64,000 bases of DNA from HXMU1420-13 sp965601825 (GTDB taxonomy: Bacteria > Bacteroidota > Rhodothermia > Balneolales > Balneolaceae). The stretch is taken from assembly GCA_965601825.1 (NCBI GenBank), contig OZ271839.1, positions 992,001 through 1,056,000 of the forward strand. Direction: 5' to 3'. Shown here one piece after another: positions 25,722 through 33,872 of the stretch. Every line of letters begins with the position of its first letter. The first letter of the stretch is position 1. The notes below the pieces were generated by a model. That model did not search any database. It was not told the DNA's origin and saw only the letters and a program-made list of their open reading frames with translations. Position numbers and translations under genes: made by a program.

Positions 25722-27032
25722 CTATTTCCTACTCAACCACTCTTCGGGATTCAAATCAGTGTTATTCTTTCTAACCATAAAGAATACAGTTTCTCCTAAT
25801 TCAGAATCTTGAGTACCGGATAAACCAACTCGTTGACCAGCTTTAATGATGCTAGAATTCTGAACACTAATCTGACTTAAGTTGCCATAAACGGTGAAAT
25901 AGGACCCATGCTTTACAAATACTGCATTTCCATATCCGGGTGTTGGTTGGATAGCAAAAACATATCCATCAGAAACAGCAGTAACCTCAGATCCGGGATC
26001 AGCAACAATATTAATACCTGGATGTTCGGTGCGAGTACCATAAAGTGGATTTCTGGTTATACCAAATTTCTTAGATACGGTTGAGCTATTTACCGGCCAT
26101 TCCAGTTTACCTTTTGATGCAGCAAAATTAGTCTCATATGCAGCCATGGTTTCAGCTGATACAAATGAAGTCAATGTTGGAGTTGAATACTTCGCAATTT
26201 CTTCCGCTCTTCGAGAAGCATCGGCTATATTTCTGGCAGCAGCTAATCGTTGAAGGCGTTCATTATTTGCTTTCTCAAGTTCATTATACTCAGAAATCTG
26301 TGTACTAATAACAGATTCCAAATTTTCACGGTTTTGCCGTATTCGACGTAGTTCTGAAAGCAAATCGGTACTCTCTTGCTTAATCTTCTCTACATTATTT
26401 CGCTGAACTGTTTGTTGTGAACTTAGTTCTACTTTCTCATCTCGGATTTCACCAAGCACGATATCATTTCTCACCATGCTTTCTTCTAGGTTATCTTTTA
26501 CTCCGGCTAGTTCTATTTGGCGAACTCTTATCTGTTCAGCTTGTTTTTCCTTTTGTTCTTCGAGCTTTTGTAGATAATAGCTTCTGACAATCATTTGGTT
26601 GATAGAGCTGGAAGTTACTATCAGTTCTAAATTCGAAGTTCTGCCGTTTTTGTAAGTGTAAAGTAAAATATCACGTAGATTTTGCTTGAGATTACTAAGT
26701 TCTTTTTCCCTAAGAATAATCTCACCTTCGGTTAGTTGTATTTCTTCCTGAATCTGTAATTGCTCTCTTTCAAGTGTAGAGATTTTATCATCCTGAAGTG
26801 AGATCAATCGATTTACATTTTCATACTGTCGATACATTTCTTCATATCGATTCTCTGTTTGCTTAATTCTATCCTGATAAGTTCTGATGCGGGCATCTAA
26901 TACATTGATTTCAGCGCGTGTATTTGTTTGCCTACTTAAGATTTGTTGGCGTTTCTCTTCATAAGTCTGAGCAGAAGCCAAGTCAATAGTAAAAAGCAGA
27001 AATAGTAATCCTATGCAAGTAATTCTCATCAT
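25722..27032 (-). CDS. EnvC-like murein hydrolase activator (degenerate LytM/M23)
   Basis: A 436-residue periplasmic protein: signal peptide (about 1-21), long coiled coil (about 22-265), and a C-terminal LytM domain (about 325-430). The LytM zinc ligands are mostly lost. The usual HxxxD reads HPGINI and the usual HxH reads VFF, as in EnvC proteins that activate N-acetylmuramoyl-L-alanine amidases rather than cut the wall themselves. Its start overlaps the DUF4292 stop by 4 bp (ATGA), so it is the third gene of the TPR / DUF4292 / EnvC operon. Confidence 0.87.
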   Translation of the reverse strand: MMRITCIGLLFLLFTIDLASAQTYEEKRQQILSRQTNTRAEINVLDARIRTYQDRIKQTENRYEEMYRQYENVNRLISLQDDKISTLEREQLQIQEEIQLTEGEIILREKELSNLKQNLRDILLYTYKNGRTSNLELIVTSSSINQMIVRSYYLQKLEEQKEKQAEQIRVRQIELAGVKDNLEESMVRNDIVLGEIRDEKVELSSQQTVQRNNVEKIKQESTDLLSELRRIRQNRENLESVISTQISEYNELEKANNERLQRLAAARNIADASRRAEEIAKYSTPTLTSFVSAETMAAYETNFAASKGKLEWPVNSSTVSKKFGITRNPLYGTRTEHPGINIVADPGSEVTAVSDGYVFAIQPTPGYGNAVFVKHGSYFTVYGNLSQISVQNSSIIKAGQRVGLSGTQDSELGETVFFMVRKNNTDLNPEEWLSRK

Positions 27033-27793
27033 AGTCGTTCGATGATAATATTGTCTGGAATTTTCAAAGCTAAATCAGGTGAACTTGGATTAAGATTCAA
27101 AGATCTAACTTGAAAAACGACTTTAGATTGTCCGTCTGCACTGAATATGGTGATTTTTCGAGGCAATTTGTAGTTCTCAAGTTCACCATAATTCTCGTAA
27201 ATGATTTTTGAATAAGGCAAACCCGCTGTATATGGTTGTCTAACTTCAGATATCAACATGTTTTTTTTGCTAACTACTGCTCCACCATCTGTGGCTAATC
27301 TTAGTAAATAGTTCTCATCAGATTCATACACTTCTAATACAGATTGTTCTGAAAGGGTGAAATGCAATAAATCAATCAAATTGATGGAGGCCAGTTCATT
27401 TAAACTTGTCAATCGACCATCATTGATAGATACCTTTTGAGCAATTTTATCAACTTTGAAATACATCAGAATTGAATCGGCATCAATGAGCATTGCGCCA
27501 CCTTCTATTCCAAGTCGATTTTTGATTTTTAGCAAACTAAGCTCTTTATCAGATGCATAATTAATATTGAATCGCTCACTATTTCCCGGTTCACTTACTA
27601 TAGCTCGACCTCTGCCTTCAACTGATAAAAGGGATTCTGAGTAATTAGGGATTTGTTCTAATAATTCAGCTATAGGTGTACCCGAAGGTCGATAATTTGC
27701 GGGTTCAGAAGAGATAAATTCAGAGCTGCTTTTACAAGCTCCTAAAATTGCAATCAGGGCGATTAATAGAAATGGTTTAGTTCTCAACATCAA
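27029..27793 (-). CDS. DUF4292 lipoprotein
   Basis: A 254-residue lipoprotein with signal MMLRTKPFLLIALIAILGAC (lipidated Cys20). The body is beta-strand rich, resembling LolA/LolB-like half-barrels, and fits DUF4292 of Bacteroidota. Such a fold could carry lipid or lipoprotein in the periplasm, but this is inference from fold resemblance. It overlaps both neighbours by 4 bp (ATGA at each end), which points to coupled translation with the TPR protein and the EnvC-like activator. Confidence 0.78.
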   Translation of the reverse strand: MMLRTKPFLLIALIAILGACKSSSEFISSEPANYRPSGTPIAELLEQIPNYSESLLSVEGRGRAIVSEPGNSERFNINYASDKELSLLKIKNRLGIEGGAMLIDADSILMYFKVDKIAQKVSINDGRLTSLNELASINLIDLLHFTLSEQSVLEVYESDENYLLRLATDGGAVVSKKNMLISEVRQPYTAGLPYSKIIYENYGELENYKLPRKITIFSADGQSKVVFQVRSLNLNPSSPDLALKIPDNIIIERL

Positions 27794-29511
27794 TTAATTT
27801 TTTCTTGCAGATATGTTCTTGTAGCATCTAAGTCTAATGCTTGTTTCCACCATTTTTTTGCTTCATCTACATTACCTAAGGCCTCATAAACATCTCCTAA
27901 ATGTTCAAGTACTTCTGCACTGGCGGCACCCGTATCAATGGAGGCGCGAATAAACCGACGGGCTCTATCAAAATCACCTAACTTGAAGTATACCCAACCT
28001 ACTGTATCTAAATACGCAGCATTTTCAGCGTCCAATTCTATCGCTCGAAGGGATAACTCTTTTGCGCGATCTAGTTTCTCTTCTCTCAATGATAGATTAT
28101 AGGCGTAATTATTCATTGCATTATGATTTTCGGAATCATATCGAATTGCAAGTTCATACACACGATCAGCTTCTTCGTGATTTTCAAGATCAGATTGTGC
28201 ATCCCCAAGTGTTCCATAAATAACCGATTTAAATGGGCGTCTTGAAGGAGCTCGAGCTGCTTGTTGTAACCAGATCACAGCGCTCTGTGAGTTATCATTT
28301 AGCATGTAAGCCGTTCCAATGAAATATTGAATAAATGCATCTTCAGGTACTTTTGTGTCAGCTTCAATCCCTACTTCTATAGCTTCATCATAACGCTGAC
28401 TTGCTAGCAGTAACTGCAATCTTTGGCGCCAGGCTATGTCGTCCTGAGGCAGTAATTCGTTTGCTTTTTCCAGTTTTTCAATAGCTTTTTCACTATCTCC
28501 CGTAATTGAGAAAAACTGACCTGCTAATGTGAATGCAGGACCATAATCGGGGGAATTCTCAGTATATAAATCCAAAATTCGAGCTGTTTCAATTTCCAGC
28601 TGGATATTCTGCGGATCATCTTGTTGCCGAGCATACATAAATTGAGCAATCCTTAATTTCTGATCAGCTCTAATTATTGGGTCAGAAATAAAATTACCGA
28701 GTAAAGTTCCGGCACTGTCCCATTTTGCCTCATCAATATAAATTCCTGAAAGACTAATTAATGATTCAGGATCACGTGCATTTCTAAACAAAGCATCTTT
28801 CAATACTATTTTAGCATCCTCAACCCGTTGGAGTCTTAAATAATAGTCCGCTAATAAGTTTAAGGTGTTTAGATTATCAGGTTCGACTTTACTCAATTCT
28901 TCAAGCTGTACTATGGCTGAATCAGGTGCTCCTAATGCTTGAAAGTTTTCAAACTTACGAATTAGTACTACCGGATTCGGACCTGTAAGTCTGTAGATTC
29001 TTTCTAGTGTCTGATTGGATTGCAAAAACTGACCATAATCATTCTGTGTATCTGCCAACATGAAGAGTGCATCATAATCTTCCGGGTGATACTCTAACAA
29101 CTCAATTAGTTCATCAAGTGTGGCTTGATTTTGCCCGGCAGCACGATAAATTTCTGCCAATCTAAATCGATACCATTTATTTCCAGGATCTTGTTCTACC
29201 GCTTCTTTTCCATAAAAGGCAGCATTAGGCAAATCATCCTGCATGAAATACACATCAGCAATTGCAAAACTGATCCCTGCTTGAGGAGCCAAAATATCAT
29301 ACGCTTCCAGAAGTAGTGTTGTGGCACGATCATATTCTTCATTAACAAAGGCTTCCATTCCCTCGATATAAGCAGTCTTTGCCTCTCTCTCGGCTACAGT
29401 CTGGACTTGAGCATTTAAAGTAGCAGTACAAATGAGTCCTAGAATGAAAAATATAAAAGTGACTTTTGGCATTCTTAAAAGTAACGCAAATAAATCACTT
29501 AAATTGGTCAA
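27790..29511 (-). CDS. Tetratricopeptide-repeat protein
   Basis: A 573-residue exported protein. A signal segment (about residues 14-35, FIFFILGLICTATLNAQ) is followed by some 14 TPR units covering nearly all the rest, for example AIADVYFMQDDLPNAAFYGKEA and the C-terminal LEHLGDVYEALGNVDEAKKW. It is probably a periplasmic or outer-membrane-associated scaffold. First gene of the three-gene operon with DUF4292 and the EnvC-like protein. MPKVTFIF at 29472 is an alternative, shorter start with a more standard signal peptide. Confidence 0.85.
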   Translation of the reverse strand: MTNLSDLFALLLRMPKVTFIFFILGLICTATLNAQVQTVAEREAKTAYIEGMEAFVNEEYDRATTLLLEAYDILAPQAGISFAIADVYFMQDDLPNAAFYGKEAVEQDPGNKWYRFRLAEIYRAAGQNQATLDELIELLEYHPEDYDALFMLADTQNDYGQFLQSNQTLERIYRLTGPNPVVLIRKFENFQALGAPDSAIVQLEELSKVEPDNLNTLNLLADYYLRLQRVEDAKIVLKDALFRNARDPESLISLSGIYIDEAKWDSAGTLLGNFISDPIIRADQKLRIAQFMYARQQDDPQNIQLEIETARILDLYTENSPDYGPAFTLAGQFFSITGDSEKAIEKLEKANELLPQDDIAWRQRLQLLLASQRYDEAIEVGIEADTKVPEDAFIQYFIGTAYMLNDNSQSAVIWLQQAARAPSRRPFKSVIYGTLGDAQSDLENHEEADRVYELAIRYDSENHNAMNNYAYNLSLREEKLDRAKELSLRAIELDAENAAYLDTVGWVYFKLGDFDRARRFIRASIDTGAASAEVLEHLGDVYEALGNVDEAKKWWKQALDLDATRTYLQEKIN

Positions 29512-29572
29512 ATGATGTTAGATTACATCATTCGATAAACTATAATATCAAATACAATGTGATAATGATCTT

Positions 29573-30817
29573 CTATAGTTTTTGAGTTAATGAGTTAACT
29601 CTAAACCCAATTTGAAAGAAGAAATTTCTATATAGTTTATCCTCTGCAAAATGAAAAACTTCGAACGGACCATACTCGTATTCTTCTTTATCAAAAGTGA
29701 ATACTTCTTTTTGTAGGAGTTCATTTAATTCAGCGGCAACAACTAAGCTAACTTTATTGGAAACATTGAATTCAATTGTTGGCTTAAAATAAAAACCAAC
29801 TCCAGAGAACTGTCGTCCCGCAGGATCCACAATATCTAATTCTCGATAGGTAATCGATTCCATGTTTCCTGAATTCCAATAAAATGCACCGCCAGTTAGC
29901 TCTGTACTAATCAAGTTATTGAGTTTGTAACTATAACTTAGTCCGGCTTTTGCATAGAATAGATTCATTTTAATAATATCATTATCTAATGTTCGGGCTC
30001 CTGTTGTTGAAATTTGAAATTCAGTTGGTCTTACATCTAATCCAACATCTAAAAAAAGACTCTCAGAGCCATTAATATTTTGTTGATATGAAATGCTAAA
30101 GGCAAGTCTATTAGAGTTTAAGCCATTATTTCCTACAGTATCTACTACGGTTGAAACACCAGCAATAACAGGGACAAAAATATCTAGGTTAGCTGAGTTG
30201 ATACCAAAGTTTGCACCAAATTTTCTAATGACTTTTTTCTCTTTTGCTTCGACTAGTGGTACATAATTAGAGTTTAAACACTCATTATATGAGTTCACCA
30301 AATTGAGTAGTTGGTTTTGCGTTAGGTTTGTTTGCTCAGCAGTAGTTCTTATATCACAAGAAGTAAATGTTGTTAGTAAGATCGATTGATAATTCAAGAA
30401 TGAGGTAAGTTGAGCCTCTTTGTCAGTTAGTTTAAGTAGAACGGTAAGTTGATTGTTTCTCTCTAAGACAAATCGAAAATCTCGTCCTTCATAGCTGAAA
30501 AGGCCTATTTGACCTTCGGCAATTCTTTTGAGAAATGCAGTCTTAAATAAATCTGCATTAGTTCTTTTATTAAAAAAACCGATACTCCTGGATTCAAGAG
30601 TTGTTCCCTCATTACTGATAATGAGATTTATCTCGCTAGCAGATATCCTCGAATTATCCTCGATGATTCGAACCATATCATCCCCTTCTCGATAGATGAT
30701 CTCAAATTCCGTTTCAATTACGATTCCGTTTTTTAAATGGATTGAACTTTGCGCCAGTAAAGGAGTTGAAAATGTGATTAAAACAAAAAGAGCTGCAGAT
30801 GAGGTTAAAAAACGCAT
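29573..30817 (-). CDS. Outer-membrane protein with N-terminal soluble domain, unknown function
   Basis: A 414-residue exported protein. The signal peptide is about residues 1-22 (ending LLAQS). An N-terminal soluble part (about 25-195) includes IHLKNGIVIETEFEIIYREG and a pair of cysteines near 150 and 174. From about 205 on are amphipathic strands typical of an eight- to twelve-stranded outer-membrane barrel, ending FQIGFRVNSLTQKL. I cannot name a family. It is a single gene, divergent from the arginine operon; a partly palindromic AT-rich stretch lies just upstream. Confidence 0.65.
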   Translation of the reverse strand: MRFLTSSAALFVLITFSTPLLAQSSIHLKNGIVIETEFEIIYREGDDMVRIIEDNSRISASEINLIISNEGTTLESRSIGFFNKRTNADLFKTAFLKRIAEGQIGLFSYEGRDFRFVLERNNQLTVLLKLTDKEAQLTSFLNYQSILLTTFTSCDIRTTAEQTNLTQNQLLNLVNSYNECLNSNYVPLVEAKEKKVIRKFGANFGINSANLDIFVPVIAGVSTVVDTVGNNGLNSNRLAFSISYQQNINGSESLFLDVGLDVRPTEFQISTTGARTLDNDIIKMNLFYAKAGLSYSYKLNNLISTELTGGAFYWNSGNMESITYRELDIVDPAGRQFSGVGFYFKPTIEFNVSNKVSLVVAAELNELLQKEVFTFDKEEYEYGPFEVFHFAEDKLYRNFFFQIGFRVNSLTQKL

Positions 30818-30931
30818 AAATAACTGTTTATATGTAAATAAAAATGTGCGGATGATGATATAAAAAGCGCGAACAATAAAAAACCAATTCAGCTGTTGGA
30901 TTTAAAAATTGTTCTGCGTTTCTTTTTACCC

Positions 30932-30997
30932 ATGCAAAACATTGTTGCACATAGAATTGATTTCTCTCCCGTAGTTCGGATTCCGCGGCGGCGGTAA
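30932..30997 (+). CDS. Putative arginine leader peptide in front of the arg operon
   Basis: A 21-codon ORF, ATG 30932 to TAA 30995-30997, too short for standard gene calling. The product is MQNIVAHRIDFSPVVRIPRR plus one more Arg. Five of 21 residues are Arg. Three consecutive CGG codons (30986-30994) immediately precede the stop, and another CGG is at 30977-30979. CGG appears uncommon in the neighbouring genes, which mostly use AGA, CGA and CGT. Downstream, GCCG (31010-31013) can pair either back with CGGC in the Arg-codon run (30989-30992) or forward, within GCCGG, with CTGGC (31022-31026). A ribosome stalled on Arg codons would favour the second pairing. This layout is that of an amino-acid-sensing leader. 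No T-run follows the hairpin, so control could be translational or Rho-linked. Confidence 0.6.
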   Translation: MQNIVAHRIDFSPVVRIPRRR

Positions 30998-31009
30998 TAG
31001 CATTTCTTT

Positions 31010-31026
31010 GCCGGTTAATGGCTGGC
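31010..31026 (+). promoter_or_regulatory. Hairpin in the arg operon leader, alternative to pairing with the leader-peptide Arg codons
   Basis: GCCGG (31010-31014) and CTGGC (31022-31026) form a 5-bp stem with one G-U pair and a 7-base loop containing the in-frame ATG at 31018. The left arm can instead pair with CGGC at 30989-30992 inside the leader peptide. The pairings exclude each other. Confidence 0.4.
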
Positions 31027-31080
31027 GTTCATCCGTTCTTCATCAATTCTAATTATCACTCATTTACTTACTCAACAACA

Positions 31081-31731
31081 ATGTCCGTTTCAATCCAATA
31101 TGCATCCAAAGAATATGAAAGCTATGCGCAGGCTATTTGTGATCTGATTGAGTCTGCAGCAAAAAAACGCGGAACCGGTATTGCAAAAAGAGATCCACAA
31201 TACATAAAATCAAAAATGGATAGTGGCAATGCAGTAATTGCCATTGATGACAAAGGTAAACTAGCTGGTTTCTGCTATATCGAAACATGGGAAGAAAAAA
31301 AATATGTAGCCAATTCAGGGCTCATTGTTGACCCGACATTCAGAGGAATGGGACTTGCCAAAAAGATTAAAGCAAAAGCTTTTCAGCTTTCTAAAGAAAA
31401 ATTTCCGGAGGCTAAACTATTTGGAATTACAACAAGTCTGCCGGTAATGAAAATCAATTCTGATTTAGGATATCGACCGGTAACATTTTCTGAGTTAACA
31501 CAGGATAAAACTTTCTGGGGTGGATGCCAGAGTTGTCCTAATTATGATATTCTTACCAGAAATGAACGAACAAACTGCTTGTGTACCGGAATGCTCTATG
31601 ATCCTGAGCATCCTGACAACAAGCCAAAAAAACAACGCGAACGTAACATCAAAAAATTCTATCGTTGGGTACAGCTTAAGAAAGAGCATTTTCTTAAAGC
31701 AATGAACAGCGCAAAAATGTTTCTGTCATGA
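31081..31731 (+). CDS. GNAT acyltransferase heading the arginine operon (probable glutamate N-acyltransferase)
   Basis: A 216-residue GNAT protein that, from its place, probably makes N-acetyl- or N-succinyl-glutamate, the first arginine-pathway intermediate. No other argA or argJ is present in the cluster. The acyl-CoA site is seen in GLIVDPTFRGMGLAKKIKAKAF (R-x-x-G-x-A/G type). The C-terminal part has GGCQSC and CLCTGMLYDP, a C-x2-C...C-x-C set shared by Bacteroidota relatives and possibly metal-binding. I choose ATG 31081 (MSVSIQYAS) over 31018, because family members begin here and the 21 extra codons are poor. Its stop overlaps the argG start by 4 bp. Confidence 0.8.
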   Translation: MSVSIQYASKEYESYAQAICDLIESAAKKRGTGIAKRDPQYIKSKMDSGNAVIAIDDKGKLAGFCYIETWEEKKYVANSGLIVDPTFRGMGLAKKIKAKAFQLSKEKFPEAKLFGITTSLPVMKINSDLGYRPVTFSELTQDKTFWGGCQSCPNYDILTRNERTNCLCTGMLYDPEHPDNKPKKQRERNIKKFYRWVQLKKEHFLKAMNSAKMFLS

Positions 31732-32912
31732 AAAAAGTAGTTTTAGCTTTTAGCGGGGGATTAGACACCAGTTACTGTGCCATTCATTTGGCAAAAGATT
31801 TAGGCTATGAAGTCTATTCAGCTGCTGTAAATACCGGTGGATTCAATGAAGCCGAACAAAAAGAACTCGAGAAAAAAGCAGCAGATCTTGGAATCAAAAA
31901 TCATGTGTGCCTGGATGTGGAACAGCAGTTCTATGATGAAGGGATTAAATACTTGATCTTTGGTAATGTGCTGAAAAATCACACTTATCCTCTTTCAGTG
32001 AGTGCTGAACGTGTATTTCAGGCTATGGCAATTGCTAATTATGCAAATGAAGTTGGAGCAGATGCAATAGCTCACGGTAGTACCGGCGCAGGAAATGACC
32101 AGGTTCGATTTGACTTGGTTTTTAATGTGATCGCTCCTGAAATGGAAATCATTACCCCAATACGTGATCAGAAATTAAGTCGAGAGGTAGAAGTTGAATA
32201 CTTAAAAAGTCATGGAATTGAAAAAGAATGGGCAAAAGCGAAGTATTCTATTAATCAGGGATTGTGGGGAACATCTGTGGGTGGCGCTGAAACGCTGACC
32301 TCTCATAAATACTTGCCGGAAGAAGCATGGCCAACTCCTGTCGTAGATCGTGATTCGTTAATCGTTGAAGTCGATTTCAGGAATGGAGAACCTGTTGGAA
32401 TTAACGGCGAAAAACTCGGCCAACTATTAACGATTAAACGATTAACGGAATTGGCAGCGCCTTTTGGAATTGGTCGAGACATCCATGTTGGTGATACAAT
32501 TATCGGAATAAAAGGTCGCGTCGGATTTGAAGCAGCTGCACCGCTAATCATCATTGAGTCTCATCGCTTACTAGAGAAGCATGTGCTCGGAAAATGGCAG
32601 TTGTACTGGAAAGATCAGCTAGGTGATTTCTACGGAATGCTTATGCATGAAGGACAATTTCTGGATCCGGTGATGAGAGATATTGAAGAGTTTTTATCTC
32701 ATACACAGAAAAATGTTACCGGGAAAGTGATTGTAAAGTTGGAACCCAAAAGATTCGAGCTTCAGGGAATTGAATCTAATTACGATTTAATGAAATCGAA
32801 ATTTGGCCAATATGGAGAAATGAACCAGGGCTGGTCAGGAGAGGACGTAAAAGGATTTACGAAAATCATGAGTAATGCCACATTAATTCAGCGAGGAATC
32901 CAAAATGATTAA
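31728..32912 (+). CDS. argG: Argininosuccinate synthase
   Basis: A 394-residue enzyme joining citrulline and aspartate with ATP to give argininosuccinate. The N-terminal ATP pyrophosphatase P-loop LAFSGGLDTSYC (residues about 6-17) and AHGSTGAGNDQVRFD (about 115-129) are intact. In this pathway type it acts after the carbamoylated intermediate is deacylated. It overlaps the GNAT gene by 4 bp and argC by 8 bp. Confidence 0.95.
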   Translation: MKKVVLAFSGGLDTSYCAIHLAKDLGYEVYSAAVNTGGFNEAEQKELEKKAADLGIKNHVCLDVEQQFYDEGIKYLIFGNVLKNHTYPLSVSAERVFQAMAIANYANEVGADAIAHGSTGAGNDQVRFDLVFNVIAPEMEIITPIRDQKLSREVEVEYLKSHGIEKEWAKAKYSINQGLWGTSVGGAETLTSHKYLPEEAWPTPVVDRDSLIVEVDFRNGEPVGINGEKLGQLLTIKRLTELAAPFGIGRDIHVGDTIIGIKGRVGFEAAAPLIIIESHRLLEKHVLGKWQLYWKDQLGDFYGMLMHEGQFLDPVMRDIEEFLSHTQKNVTGKVIVKLEPKRFELQGIESNYDLMKSKFGQYGEMNQGWSGEDVKGFTKIMSNATLIQRGIQND

Positions 32913-33870
32913 GGTGGGGATTATTGGCGGCGCAGGATACACAGCTGGTGAGTTGATCAGGTTGATTATGCTTCATCAGGATGCAGAATTAGTTTCGGTA
33001 GTAAGTAGTAGCCACAGTGGCGAATCAATATCAAAAGCACATCCCGATTTGAGCGGCTGGCTTGAAATGAGTTTTGATTCTGATCTTCAACATAATCCGG
33101 ATGTGGTTTTTCTTTGTTCTGGACATGGAAAGTCACAGGAAGTTTTAGAGAGGTTCCAAATTTCAGAATCAGCAAAAATCATTGATTTGAGTGCAGATTT
33201 TAGATTGAAAGCAGATGGAAATGAATTTGTCTATGGACTTCCTGAATTGAATAGAGCCTATATAAAATCCGCTCAATTTGTAGCGAATCCTGGTTGTTTT
33301 GCGACATGTATTCAACTCACTTTACTTCCTCTGGCAGTGCATAATTTGTTAGAGGATGATGTACATATCACCGCAATTACAGGAAGTACTGGTGCAGGTC
33401 AAAAACCAATATCGACAACACATTTCAGCTGGCGTTCAAATAATGCATCGATTTATAAAGCATTTAATCATCAACATTTGAATGAGATCAGGCAAAGTTT
33501 GACTCAATTACAGCCCGGATTTTCCAAAGAACTACATTTCATTCCGATGAGAGGGGCGTTCACTCGAGGAATTCTAGCTGCGAGTTATTTAAAAAGTGAA
33601 TTGAGTTTGAAAGATGCAGTGAATCTATTCAAACAATATTATTACGAGCACCCTTTTGTCGATGTGGTTGATTTCCCTCTTGATGTGAAATCAGTTGTAA
33701 ATACAAATCGTGCACTTTTATCACTTCAGAAAGAAGGAGATCAGCTTTTAATAACTGGTGTAATCGACAATTTGTTGAAAGGAGCTTCAGGACAAGCGGT
33801 ACAAAATATGAATTTGATGTTCGGTCATGAGGAGACTACCGGACTTAAACTAAAACCTAGTGCGTTTTAA
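32905..33870 (+). CDS. argC: N-acyl-gamma-glutamyl-phosphate reductase
   Basis: A 321-residue NADPH-dependent reductase that converts the acylated glutamyl phosphate to its semialdehyde. The nucleotide-binding start GIIGGAGYTAGELIRL is at residues 5-20. The active-site Cys is in ANPGCFATCIQL (about residue 133), and HFIPMRGAFTRGI follows. It overlaps argG by 8 bp, and proC starts 2 bases after its stop. Confidence 0.95.
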   Translation: MIKVGIIGGAGYTAGELIRLIMLHQDAELVSVVSSSHSGESISKAHPDLSGWLEMSFDSDLQHNPDVVFLCSGHGKSQEVLERFQISESAKIIDLSADFRLKADGNEFVYGLPELNRAYIKSAQFVANPGCFATCIQLTLLPLAVHNLLEDDVHITAITGSTGAGQKPISTTHFSWRSNNASIYKAFNHQHLNEIRQSLTQLQPGFSKELHFIPMRGAFTRGILAASYLKSELSLKDAVNLFKQYYYEHPFVDVVDFPLDVKSVVNTNRALLSLQKEGDQLLITGVIDNLLKGASGQAVQNMNLMFGHEETTGLKLKPSAF

Positions 33871-33872
33871 TC

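Noticed and set aside
30831..30865. Possible ArgR box upstream of the arg operon in the AT-rich palindromic stretch
   Set aside because: The partial palindrome lies next to the divergent outer-membrane gene and does not match the paired 18-bp ARG-box pattern well enough.
30981..30999. Short resemblance of CCGCGGCGGCGGTAATAG to the conserved 16S rRNA 515 region
   Set aside because: Only about a dozen bases agree and no rRNA sequence surrounds it. The run is explained by CGG codons of the leader ORF.
31018..31080. Upstream ATG start giving a 237-residue GNAT
   Set aside because: The additional 21 residues are unlike the family, whose members begin at the MSVSIQYAS position. The ATG also lies in the loop of the leader hairpin.
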